Below are positions 38,285 through 47,358 of a stretch of 64,000 bases of DNA, one piece after another (within the stretch, counting starts at the first letter, position 1; each line of letters opens with the position of its first letter). Location of the stretch: positions 310,001-374,000 of the forward strand of contig JADWQD010000020.1 in the NCBI GenBank assembly GCA_016110215.1. The letters run 5' to 3'. This DNA comes from Capronia americana. Lineage: Eukaryota; Ascomycota; Eurotiomycetes; Chaetothyriales; Herpotrichiellaceae. The translations under genes were made by a program, and so were the position numbers. The notes below the pieces were generated by a model, which had not been told where the DNA came from, ran no database searches, and was given only the letters and a program-made list of their open reading frames with translations.

Positions 38285-38884
38285 CTACAGCTTTGATACA
38301 TTGTTTTGCATCGACAAGATGCTCAAGAAGATATTCCATCCGAATCCAACCACAGAGGCAACCACTACTCTCCAATCCACCGGTACCCAGATGAAATTAA
38401 CGAGAGCGACTACTGGCCAGATCTTCCAGCTGGCCCAGATAATACCTGGAATACTGGTCTGGATCTCTCTCAACAGTAGTACAAAGCTTGCTAGTCGTCG
38501 TCCACGTGTACACACCAAAAAAGCCACGTTTATGATAAGTTGTCCGATTGTTTGATCGAGGATGAGCTTGGCCACGATGTTTGACCAATTTAAGTGATTG
38601 CGTGACGACTTCGATCCTTGAGTCGTCTTTTGCGCCAGATTCTTGGGCGTTGTATTTTGGTCCTCGGGAAACGTTTTCTGAGAAGGTAGAGTCTCTTCCA
38701 GGAAAATCTGCCAATAAGAAGCCAGAGGTGCAGAAACTATCCCAAAACTAGCGAACTCTGCCACACGCGCCCAGTCAAAAGGTGTTGGAGCTGATGAGTT
38801 CCATCGTGCGACGGCTTGGACGGTAAGGTTTGCTGTTGATTTGAGCAAGGCTGACTGGATAGTGACCGTGGTAAGTGATGGCAT
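38285..38884 (-). CDS. Mpv17/PMP22-family membrane protein
   Basis: A small integral membrane protein of the Mpv17/PXMP2/Sym1 family, found in the inner mitochondrial or peroxisomal membrane and proposed to form a pore. One exon of 199 aa. Family marks are FASFGIVSAPLASYWQIFLE (usual FGxxxGPxxHxWYxxLE, here with His and the second Gly lost), KLILDQTIGQL (KxxxDQ), and the C-terminal signature SWKIWPVVALVNFIWVPVDW followed by RVVVASVVGFGWN. The ATG at 38884 (MPSLTTVT) begins where the family usually starts; the frame upstream has no other ATG. The FG...HxWY block is degenerate, so this is a divergent member. Confidence 0.85.
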   Translation of the reverse strand: MPSLTTVTIQSALLKSTANLTVQAVARWNSSAPTPFDWARVAEFASFGIVSAPLASYWQIFLEETLPSQKTFPEDQNTTPKNLAQKTTQGSKSSRNHLNWSNIVAKLILDQTIGQLIINVAFLVCTRGRRLASFVLLLREIQTSIPGIIWASWKIWPVVALVNFIWVPVDWRVVVASVVGFGWNIFLSILSMQNNVSKL

Positions 38885-39292
38885 GGCGATTAGCTGGCCA
38901 GAAAGGTACAACCAGATGAATATTGCCACAGGGTTGATCTAATCAGTCATGCAAAGGAGATGATGGTTGAATTTTAAACTTGTTTTATCGATGCCTATCA
39001 ACATGGGACCATTCAATATCCCGCCTGAGAAAGGTCAACTGGAAATAGCAAGATTAGGCACAAGCTTCCATGTTACGCTTCATCTAATGGGTCGAGCTTT
39101 GCTAACCCAGCATCTGGTCACGAACAGTTGATGATAGTAGAGTCATCAGCAGCTGGCCTTGAAAAATCAACAAACTGTAACTCCAGCTTTCATTCTCATG
39201 GCACTTTGATAAGTGCCCCAAATTCTAGAGATGTGTATTAGATACGAATATGCGATTGATGTCCGCAGCCCTATATTGAGCCCACAATTCAA
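38885..39292. other. Intergenic spacer
   Basis: 408 bp upstream of the Mpv17-family gene and downstream of the DUF1593 gene, both on the minus strand. I see no gene and no distinct regulatory motif. Confidence 0.5.
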
Positions 39293-40848
39293 CTATAGCT
39301 CATCGTGCGTGTTATTCCCGCCCGCTGCGTGCGGCATGTCCTTCCGATTTATCAGGATGATTCTTCGATATGACACCAGGTCCTTGTTCCATACCTCCAA
39401 AATGATATGGAGGACTTTGTCGGCATCGGGATGTGCCCCTCTTCCAGGACGCCGTAAAATAGATTCTTCAGGAACTCGAATCGTTACTTTGGCTGCGTTT
39501 TTGGTGTCGAAATCGAGTACTGCAACATCGCGCTTCGGGTTGTTATTGTTTGAACTGGGCTCCAGGTACTGCCACCACTTGAACGTGAGCTTGCCTCCAT
39601 CTGGATCGCATGATTCAGAAGCATCCAGAAGAACGGCTTGACCAGCTTCCACGTTGTACTGTAGAACCATATCGGTAGAGCTGCCATTCACAATAGGTAC
39701 TGGAGCGTGGCTGGCACCAGAGAATTCTGGCTGGATGGTCCACTGTATCCTGGCTTTGAAATCATTCTGAAATGCGTGTCGCCACCGCCAAATAGTGGCC
39801 TGCGAGCCCATGATCGTTTTTCCATTCTCGTCGACAATGATGTCGATACTGTCAGCAAAATGGCCCTCACCCCAGACTACCGGACCATAACGGCCCCCCC
39901 AGGAACCCCATTCAGGGTGCTCGGGATCTGACAGACCAGTAGGAATTATGTAGAGCAATGAAGGTGTGTCGCCTAAAAACAAACTTGGTGAGCTTGAATC
40001 AACCCATATGTCTAGGGATGAGTACCTTCAATGATAAACTCAGCGTCGGGATATTTGGCACCCAGCGGACCGATCTGAATATGTTCTTTCAGCCAACCAA
40101 CCGATATAATCTCCGTGTCTTCGGTCGTTGGGAAATGATAATATTGATCACCTGAGATGCCTCCCCATGCCGCATGAGCATACCGGTTGAAATGGTGCAC
40201 ACTGGCGATGTAGAAAAGCCCTGGCCAATTACGACGGATCCAAGGACCACTGTTGTCTTGATCCGAGATGGCATACACTCTCAGCTTAGATACGAAATTC
40301 TCGATCTCAAGGGGCGACCTGGTGGCATTCACGTGCCATAGTGCCTGTGCAAGGACGTTTGCACCGCCCCATACTGGAATCCAAAGTGGCTCTTTTGAAG
40401 CATCCACGGCTTCGATCAACAGATTGGAACCTTCGCTATCTTGACCGGGTCCAACACCTGCCATTCCATAGAGCGATGAGCCCGGCTTGATCAAGGGAAC
40501 AAGCTGGTCGACCTCTGGCCACCCGCTCGCATGTTGCTTCAAGTTCGGTAGCGTCTCGCCGTAGGCCTGGACGATGTCGTGAATGTGATGCGGTAGCGTT
40601 GTGTCATTGAGCCAGTAACTCGTTGTAGCTACAAGCCCTTGGATCCGGAACTCATTGGCGTATACCATCAGCCGAACGAGCGACTGTGCATCATCTGGCT
40701 CATTGGCAATGTCAGTAAGCAAGAATAGTCGAGGTTGATTATGTCGAGTGACTTTGCAATCAGAGGTGGACTGTCCTGAACCGATGCTGGCCAGGGCAAA
40801 AAGGAGCAAAGCAAACAAAAACTCCATCTGATTTAGAAGGAAGGCCAT
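39293..40848 (-). CDS. Secreted DUF1593 / Sde182-type nucleoside-hydrolase-like protein
   Basis: Exons on the minus strand are 40848-40026 and 39972-39293, giving 500 aa. The N-terminus has a signal peptide (FLFALLLFALASIGSGQ) with cleavage likely near residue 25. The N-terminal domain resembles the inosine-uridine nucleoside hydrolase fold: LFLLTDIANEPDDAQSLVRL carries the paired aspartates of the usual DxDxxxDD calcium site in altered form. The C-terminal domain is the beta-rich Sde182 cellulose-binding-protein-like partner (VLLDASESCDPDGGKLTFKW). Family members are extracellular and of uncertain substrate, often near plant-polysaccharide genes. An alternative start at 40827 keeps the signal peptide. 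Its position beside a pentose cluster is suggestive only. Confidence 0.85.
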
Positions 40849-42040
40849 TGTGGTTCAAGCTTGGTGTTTGGCTGTTTGGCCTTGGACGTCGACGTATCAA
40901 CCCTGAAATGCTAAACGCCTATTTACATATTCAAAAGGCGGGTGTATGTCAGCCAGTGAAGATATCTGGTTAGTTGCCAAGAGTGATCAGTGTGCTTCGG
41001 AGTACCGCTTTGGGAGTTCGGATCACCCGTAGGAACTCTCGAGTGTGCAGCTCCACCTCTTCAAAAGCTTTGGTACACTGTCTCTTTCCTGGCAGCCATC
41101 GAATTGGGAGGAGCTTGAGCTCGCACTATGTGAAAACCATCTTGGAGCCGGAGGCAGGACTTCGGTATTGTGTGCACTCCGCACAATGGTAGCCTTCTTT
41201 TGGGCTTTCACGAACCCTCCAATGAGCTATATCCCACGATAGGGAGTACGGAGTATTCCGTACTGTTCGTCTACTCCGTAGAACCTGCCATATCATGCGC
41301 GTTCAGGTGGCTCCTCGAGCTTGACAAATCACAGTCGGCTATGTATGAGCATACCATGGATATATTTAAACGGGCCTGCAACGCTGCCTACGCGACACGA
41401 AAGACACTCACTCTTCTCACGATAAGTGGATTGGCTACATCTACCTGTTCTGGCGGATACTTTCCAGCTAGATCTCCTGCACAGGTCGACATGAAAAGAA
41501 TCCAGATCTTGCCTATGCGGAAACTAAGCTATCCGGGTTTGGAATTTCGAGGCATCGCTTGCTTAGATCGGCTTAGCATTTGGGTGGATCACGCGAGATT
41601 TCCGAGGTAGTGAGTGGCCCGAGATTTTGACACATTCGCGGGTCAGATTTTGAGACGACAGGTCGTGCCACCCGCCTTGTATTTACGGAGTAGAAATGGT
41701 TTAGTGCTGAGCCACTTGTGGCATCGCGCCACCGACAAGATTTTCATTTGGCTGGCAATGTGATGCATCACCCACGTGCCACCCTCCCCAAACCCTTCCC
41801 CTCCACAATGCCTTGATCCCCAGCCACACTTGACCGAGGCCTTGGCTGACGGTTCCAACTTTTCCCTCGACAAGCGTTGCCAAACATTGCCAGCAAGTGA
41901 CTCTTCGGCTGAAGCCACTTCCCGATCTTGCATCCAGTTCTGTGGGATGGTGGTATCTGGAACTTCCTCGTGCGAGCGGTTACAGTCTCCTCGTTCCATC
42001 TCCTGTCCCACCGAGCTGGCTAGGGGACCAGCCCTCTCTC
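40849..42040. other. Intergenic between divergent genes, with inverted-repeat element
   Basis: About 1.2 kb between the divergent secreted-protein gene and the regulator at 42041. It contains several TACGGAGTA/TACTCCGTA copies (41,245-41,280 and 41,683), one of them in the perfect inverted repeat listed next. I looked for an upstream exon with a zinc cluster for the regulator and found none. Confidence 0.5.
41245..41264. repeat. Perfect 8-bp inverted repeat AGTACGGA-N4-TCCGTACT
   Basis: Two 8-bp arms are separated by GTAT. A further CTACTCCGTAG copy starts at 41,271, and related TACGGAGTA copies occur near 33,343 and 41,683. The motif is repeated in non-coding DNA of this window; whether it is a regulator site, a terminator hairpin or a small dispersed repeat cannot be told. 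Confidence 0.7.
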
Positions 42041-43465
42041 ATGGATCTCGACCCAACTGTTGCTCAATTCGTATCCCCTGGCGGACTTTCCAGCGAAAGT
42101 ATTTTTGATGAATATGCCGCAAATCCTCGCTTCCAACAGCTCCAGACCGAATTGAGATCATGGCTTGTTGTTGGAGCAAATAGCCGCGACCAGACCCAGG
42201 AGAACAGTGCCAGTCCTCACGATGAAAGCACTTCACCCGCAAGGCACGAACCAGGCCATCAACGTCTCTGGGAACACATAAGAGGAAGCGCAGACCAGAT
42301 CCCGTTGATGCGGAAACTGAAATATCTACATGTCTGGATCACTGACTGTGCTCCATGGCTGGACATGTTCGACCAAGAACGGAATTTCGGTCTACAAGTG
42401 CCCATCATTTCCCAGCGATCTGCTGCCGTTTTTTATGCCATGTTGGCTCTTGCTGCTCGGACAGCTGAACGCCAAGGTGACATGAAAGGCTCCCGCGATA
42501 GTCTGGAGCTCTACTCTCAGGCCATTGCGTCTTTGACTTCGTCCTTGAACACGAGAGAACCGAATGTAATCGTGACTGCATGTCTCCTTTGTGTTCTCGA
42601 GATGATGAGTGCGAGTCCTCGTGATTGGAGGCGGCATGTGGAAGGTTGTGCTGCTCTCTTTTCCTCCTCTGGCGTCAGTGGATTTTCTGGAGGCTTACTT
42701 CAATCGGTCTTTTGGTGTTATGCACGCATGGACCTCTGTGGTGCCATCATCGCAGACGGCGCGGAAAGTACCGTCCTTCCAATCGACAAGTGGGTATCTC
42801 TCAGCGCGACAGGAGAATCCGACGGCTATGACGCCAGAGCTATCAGGGATGAATTTTTACGGCGTGGAAGCCAAATTCCTGATATGTACGCCAACTATGC
42901 AGTTTATCTCTGCGCAAAAGTCTGCGACCTTCTTTCCCGTCGGACCAGAAACATCGAAGGCGTTGAAAACAACAGGTATGCGGATGAAACTTTCCACCTC
43001 GAGTGGCATCTTCTTTGGGATGAATTACAGGAGTGGTCCTCAAAACGACCCGTTGAACTGCTGCCCGTCAAATCAACTAGTGGTGGAACCACGACTTCCC
43101 TTTTTCCCAGAATTCTTTTTGCTCACTGGGCAGCGATATCAAGCAATCAACTCTTCCACACCGCTTGCATTCTTATGCTTGAGATCAAGCACAACGATAC
43201 TCTCCCCAGTTCAGACCCTTTCTTTTCTCTCTTGTGGCACGCTCGACGAGTTGTGGGTATCTCGTTGACAAATCCCCATTCAGGGTGTATAAACAATGCT
43301 ATTCAGCCATTATATGTAGCGGGCAAATTTTTTACGCACCGCGAAGAACAGGCGGTTATCGTCAAACTAATCGATTCAATTGAATCGCGTACGGGATGGG
43401 GCTCGCGATGGCGCATCAAAGACCTCGAAACGGCCTGGGGCTTGTCGGTACGAGATATCTGTTAA
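42041..43465 (+). CDS. Fungal-specific regulator-domain protein without zinc cluster
   Basis: A single-exon 474-aa protein starting MDLDPTVAQF. The whole length resembles the C-terminal regulatory region of Fungal_trans_2-type factors: LRSWLVVGANS, the block from MRKLKYLHVWITDCAPWLDM, AVFYAMLALAARTAERQ, then VTACLLCVLEMMSASPRDWR with HVEGCAALF, and a late LLWHARRVVGIS segment. No CxxC zinc cluster is present and none could be joined by an intron from 41.3-42.0 kb. The open frame extends upstream to about 41,897 but without an ATG. It could be a truncated factor, a regulator acting through a partner, or a model lacking a far-upstream exon. Confidence 0.75.
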   Translation: MDLDPTVAQFVSPGGLSSESIFDEYAANPRFQQLQTELRSWLVVGANSRDQTQENSASPHDESTSPARHEPGHQRLWEHIRGSADQIPLMRKLKYLHVWITDCAPWLDMFDQERNFGLQVPIISQRSAAVFYAMLALAARTAERQGDMKGSRDSLELYSQAIASLTSSLNTREPNVIVTACLLCVLEMMSASPRDWRRHVEGCAALFSSSGVSGFSGGLLQSVFWCYARMDLCGAIIADGAESTVLPIDKWVSLSATGESDGYDARAIRDEFLRRGSQIPDMYANYAVYLCAKVCDLLSRRTRNIEGVENNRYADETFHLEWHLLWDELQEWSSKRPVELLPVKSTSGGTTTSLFPRILFAHWAAISSNQLFHTACILMLEIKHNDTLPSSDPFFSLLWHARRVVGISLTNPHSGCINNAIQPLYVAGKFFTHREEQAVIVKLIDSIESRTGWGSRWRIKDLETAWGLSVRDIC

Positions 43466-43618
43466 CCTTCAAATTCGGGGTTGTTCATCGAAATCACCAT
43501 CTTCATCAACCCCTGAACTTGCGGTGGTTGAGGCTACGAGTATGTTATATGCCGCTCTCTCCTCGACAGTGGTCGTCGCTTGACAGCTTTCAGTGCTGAC
43601 TTGCATTTACAGTACACC

Positions 43619-45050
43619 ATGGACTCTTCGTTTTCTGACATCAATCTCTTGTCCCTGCCTGCCACGGTACAGGCTTTTGTGTTGTACTATGGATGTCATC
43701 GCCTGCTTCAGCTCGTCGGGCGTCGGATCAGTCCCCACTTCTATACACGCTACAAAAGGATCAAAAGGACAGTCGATATTTTACTTTTATCCTCGGAATT
43801 GCCATCACCTTCATCTCGACCCCGGCGTGCACCGTGGCATTCCTACAAGCTACCAATCAAAATGATGTGAGAGGGAACCCGCTACTTTCCTCGGCCGCGG
43901 CGCAAATGTGCGTAGCCTCCCGCACGGTGCTTTGACGTCGGAGCACAACCGTCTCGACTATTCAGCGGCTACGTCTATCAACATGTGCTATCATTGTTGG
44001 ACCTGACGTACCAGTTGCACGCCCGCATGCCGATGAAACCGCATTTTGCTATCTACGCGTCTCTGGCGACCGAGGTGTTCTCGAGCCTGGGATGTGCTCT
44101 AGCGATCATGTGGCTCAAAGCGGTAAATTCTTCGCTTGGCTACATTGTCCAGGCATCCACTGTTGTTCCTGCGGATCCCACCCATAATCTACAGTGCAAC
44201 CTTCATCCCCTCGATCCCAGGACAAAGCTGGGAATTTTGGCTGAACGTTGCCAGAGTCGCTATATATGCCAAGTTCAGCGTCTGGATGTTTCTTTCCGAG
44301 GCAAAAAAATTGCGGATGATTGAGTTTGACTTGCGAAAGCCCGCCCACGCCATCATCTGTCAGAGTTACAAGCTGTATTTGTACGGTGTGGCTGTAGGTG
44401 CCGCGGTGCTCGCAGTTGTCACTTCCTCGCTAGCTCTTTACGCCAATGCGTTTCCAATTGCATGGAAAGCCCTCAGCTCGATGGACATCGCTATGACTGT
44501 GCTAGTCACCATCTTCTGTGCACTGTTTGGGGCCCGCCTACCTGCGGTCCTGAGTGAACATTGATCATTAGGTCTCTTACGGTTTCAAATCTTTTCGGAG
44601 ACTGGCTATTGGCTTCGGACCGGCGTTGTTGGAGCGATTTTTGGAGTCTTGCTCAGTGGTGAGACTTGGGGAATCAACTCCCGTGTGCTGACTGCAACCC
44701 TCCTGGTATCGCTGCCCTTGGGCGAATCTATCGGGCGAGTTGGCTGTCATTTCGGAGGCTGCTGTGGAGGAGTGTCTCATCAATCGGTGCGTGTTCCGAC
44801 TCAGTTGTTTTCGAGCACATTGCACCTGGCTGCCTTTGGAGGATCAATGCTCCTGTTTCATTCGGAACGGATGGATCTCTACTCCGCACCGATCTTGTCC
44901 GCCAGCCTTAACGCCTTGATTCGACTCCTCCTCCAGCCCCTCCGAAGACATTCGAATCGCAGACTACTCAACCGTATGAGCTTGTTCGCTGTCGGGCAAC
45001 TTGGTTTCGCAATTTGGATGTCGTTGTCAAAAAAAACAAGCATGAACTAA
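43619..45050 (+). CDS. Multi-pass membrane protein with Lgt-like C-terminal domain
   Basis: My model joins 43619-43666, 43732-43866, 43916-44109, 44153-44517 and 44572-45050, giving 406 aa. The C-terminal third carries the core of bacterial prolipoprotein diacylglyceryl transferase (Lgt): LPLGESIGRVGCHFGGCCGG, then VPTQLFSSTLHLA, matching the GRxGCFxAGCCYG...PTQLYES pattern of divergent Lgt proteins, with an upstream TGVVGAIFGVLLSGE helix. The N-terminal two thirds contain several hydrophobic helices (RYFTFILGIAITFISTPACT; YLYGVAVGAAVLAVVTSSLA) of unknown family. Fungi do not make bacterial lipoproteins, so the reaction must differ. Introns 1, 3 and 4 use weak donors (GTACAG, GTGGCT, GTGCAC) and intron 3 is only 43 nt. 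Either some junctions are wrong or the gene is partly decayed. The Lgt-like segment itself is a clean open frame. Confidence 0.6.
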
Positions 45051-45823
45051 CAGACATTCCCGGAGATATTATATTTTCGGCAACTGGCAATACGAGTTCA
45101 TCTGTCATTTATTACCTTGCCACTCTATTGTGCGCCCTGCCAGTTACCCTGAAAGTATGCAGCACCGACCGACCCTCTGGCATCCTCCAGGCGTGCAGCA
45201 ATGCTGAATATAGCTCAGATAAACCCTCTGGTACTCTTCAGACTTGCAGTAATGCTGAAGATACTACAGGCAAACCATCTAGCAGCCTTTAGGCCTGTAG
45301 CAACGCCGAAGATGCCACTGACATACCTTCCGGTATCCTTCAGGCTTGCAGTAATGCCGAAAATGCGATAGAGTATATATCGGCTCTTGTGCTGCGAGGC
45401 TCCGCCGTCTCTGAGAATCCTTTTCTCCAAAGGCACATAGTATGCTTTCGACCATGAAAGACTGAAAGACCCCGATATACATTATCTGGGTCGCATGGCA
45501 TATGAAACCTCAACAGCAGAAGGAGGTGGAGTCGCGAGCATTTTTCCCAGCCGCGGCTAATTTGCTTCCCCAATCTGGTAAGCACTGGTGCCTGACTGGG
45601 GAAGCCTCCGTGAGCTCCCCTCAGGCTCTGTTTCTCCAGGCTCAACCGCGGGCTCGGATATCGATGGACGTGCGGGGGTACATCAGACGTCCTACATAGA
45701 GCGGCGGCCTGGAAGTGAGTATACCTTTGGATCGAGCCTCATATTTTCCTTTCCGAGGTCAACCACGTTAAGAGGCTTCTCCTCGTAGACTTATCCCTGT
45801 GTCAAGAAAGAAAAATTTCGACT
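45051..45823. other. Intergenic region holding a tandem repeat; upstream of the cyclase-family gene
   Basis: Apart from the 4 x 51-bp repeat listed separately, I see no supported gene. The right part presumably contains the promoter of the cyclase-family gene. Confidence 0.5.
45173..45376 (+). repeat. 4 x 51-bp tandem repeat (17-residue period)
   Basis: Units begin at 45173, 45224, 45275 and 45326 with no indels. In one plus frame each unit reads PSGxLQxCSNAE plus five variable residues, with one Cys per unit. The frame is open from about 45,014 through units 1 and 2 but meets TAG at 45,290 in unit 3 (CTT TAG where the others have CTT CAG or CTC CAG). The multiple-of-three period and conservation of the residue pattern hint at former coding use; a non-coding minisatellite is the alternative. 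Confidence 0.85.
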
Positions 45824-46919
45824 ATGGCTGACTTTGACAACTTGCCAGACTTCGACGCCCTCCCACCCGTCCAAGGGATGCCGCAAGGGTGCGCATGGGG
45901 GATCTTTGACCGCGGGGGAAGCAAGGACTATCTCGGCTGTCTGAATCTTCTGACACCGCGAGTCAAGCAAGAGGCGTGCAAAGAGGCCCGCGACGGCGTC
46001 TCCATCTCCCTGAACTGGCCGCTCAATGCTATCGCTCGGCCCGGGTTTGGGCGGCGGGCCACCGAACACACAGTGCTCGAGGGGCTCGAATTGTGGCAGA
46101 TCCACGGCTTTGATGATGAGGTCGCCTTCAACACGCAAGGCTCCAGCCAGTGGGACAGTCTGGTGCACTGGGCACACCAGCCCTCGGGACTCTACTACAA
46201 CGGTTCCAAGCCCACCAAAGCCAGTCTAATCCAGGGAACGGGCACGGTGGACAAAACGCTCCCGACCCTGAACCACTGGCATGAGCACGGCTGTATGGTT
46301 GGGCGAGGGGTGCTGCTAGACTACAAGGCCTATGCGCAGAGCAAGGGCATCTCCTACGACTGCTTCGACTCCCACGCCATCCCCGTAGAGACGCTGGAGG
46401 CCATCGCCGCGCACCAGGGGACACGATTCAAATACGGCGACATCTTGCTCGTGCGAACAGGCTTCACCGACGACCTGGGCTCCGCGAGCGCCGAAGAGCA
46501 GGTCAAGATGCTGGGGACACACAGGTCCGTCGGGCTGTCGGGCGAGGTGAAAACAGCCCGTTGGCTGTGGAACCATCACTTTGCCGCCGTCGCGTCCGAT
46601 TCGATCGCGTTCGAGGTCTTTCCGCCGCAGTTGGTGGCGGGGGAAGGAGGCCGCGAGGGAGCCATGCACGAGCAAGGTAAGTCGTATTGAGCTGTCTGCC
46701 TAAATGTCTTCTCTAATAATATCTCTCGCTCGACGGCATGCAGTTCTCCACAAGTACCTGTTGGCCTTATTCGGCATGTACATTGGCGAGCTCTGGGATC
46801 TGAAGGCCCTGGGCGAGCACTGTGCAAAGACCAAACGATATGAAGTCATGCTGACTTCGACGCCGTTGAACCTGCCCGGCCTCGTTGGGTCGCCGCCGAA
46901 TGCAGTGGCAATCTTTTAG
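45824..46919 (+). CDS. Cyclase-family metal-dependent hydrolase (PF04199 type)
   Basis: Exons 45824-46676 and 46744-46919 give 342 aa. The family includes kynurenine formamidase, isatin hydrolase and related ring- or amide-opening hydrolases. Recognisable are YLGCLNLLTP near the N-terminus, SSQWDSLVHW at the place of the HxGTHxDxPxH metal motif (Asp and last His kept, the GTH replaced as in the fungal subgroup), RGVLLDYKAY, the KYGDILLVRTGF strand and a late DSIAFEVFPP segment. The final exon starts VLHKYLLALFGMYIGELWDL, a typical family ending. It is the first gene of the catabolic-looking cluster and could open a lactone, amide or 1,3-dione ring. The substrate is unknown. Confidence 0.88.
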
Positions 46920-47358
46920 ACAACCTGTGGAACGGCGCGGCGCTCCCAAGGCAGATGGTAGATCTAAAGCATCTGGTCACCTCCATCAAGACTAGAACCA
47001 GGAGAAACCCTGGTAGACCTCTAGAATCGATCACAGTTTGGTTTGGAGTATCCGAGGCTGTCTGGAAGGCGGGACCCTGAGAGTCTCGCACAACGCTTGC
47101 AGGCCCAAAGTGGCATCCTCGGGCCTAGGGAAGACTTCGTCCAACTGTAGCTAGTCTTGCCCCGTCAGTGTCTTTCAGTAGAAATATTTCGGCTTCATGT
47201 TTCGGCCCCGCAACCGTTCTCCAACATTTCACCAACTTACGGCCACCTCACTCGGCTACTTCCAAAACTCTAGTCACCACGTTCTCATGGAGGTTTCCTA
47301 ATATGGTACTGGCGTGAGGGAAAAGTACCTAAGGTAGTAAAAGCAAGCTCTGCCGGTT
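46920..47358. other. Intergenic spacer between convergent genes
   Basis: 439 bp between the cyclase-family gene and the convergent MFS transporter. It should hold both 3' untranslated regions; no gene or structured element is seen. Confidence 0.5.

Noticed and set aside
41897..42040. N-terminal extension of the regulator at 42041-43465
   Set aside because: The frame is open but begins at GTG; the first ATG is at 42041.
45215..45436. Minus-strand repeat frame across the 51-bp array
   Set aside because: Any array with a period divisible by three is open-looking in several frames; the minus frame has no extra support.
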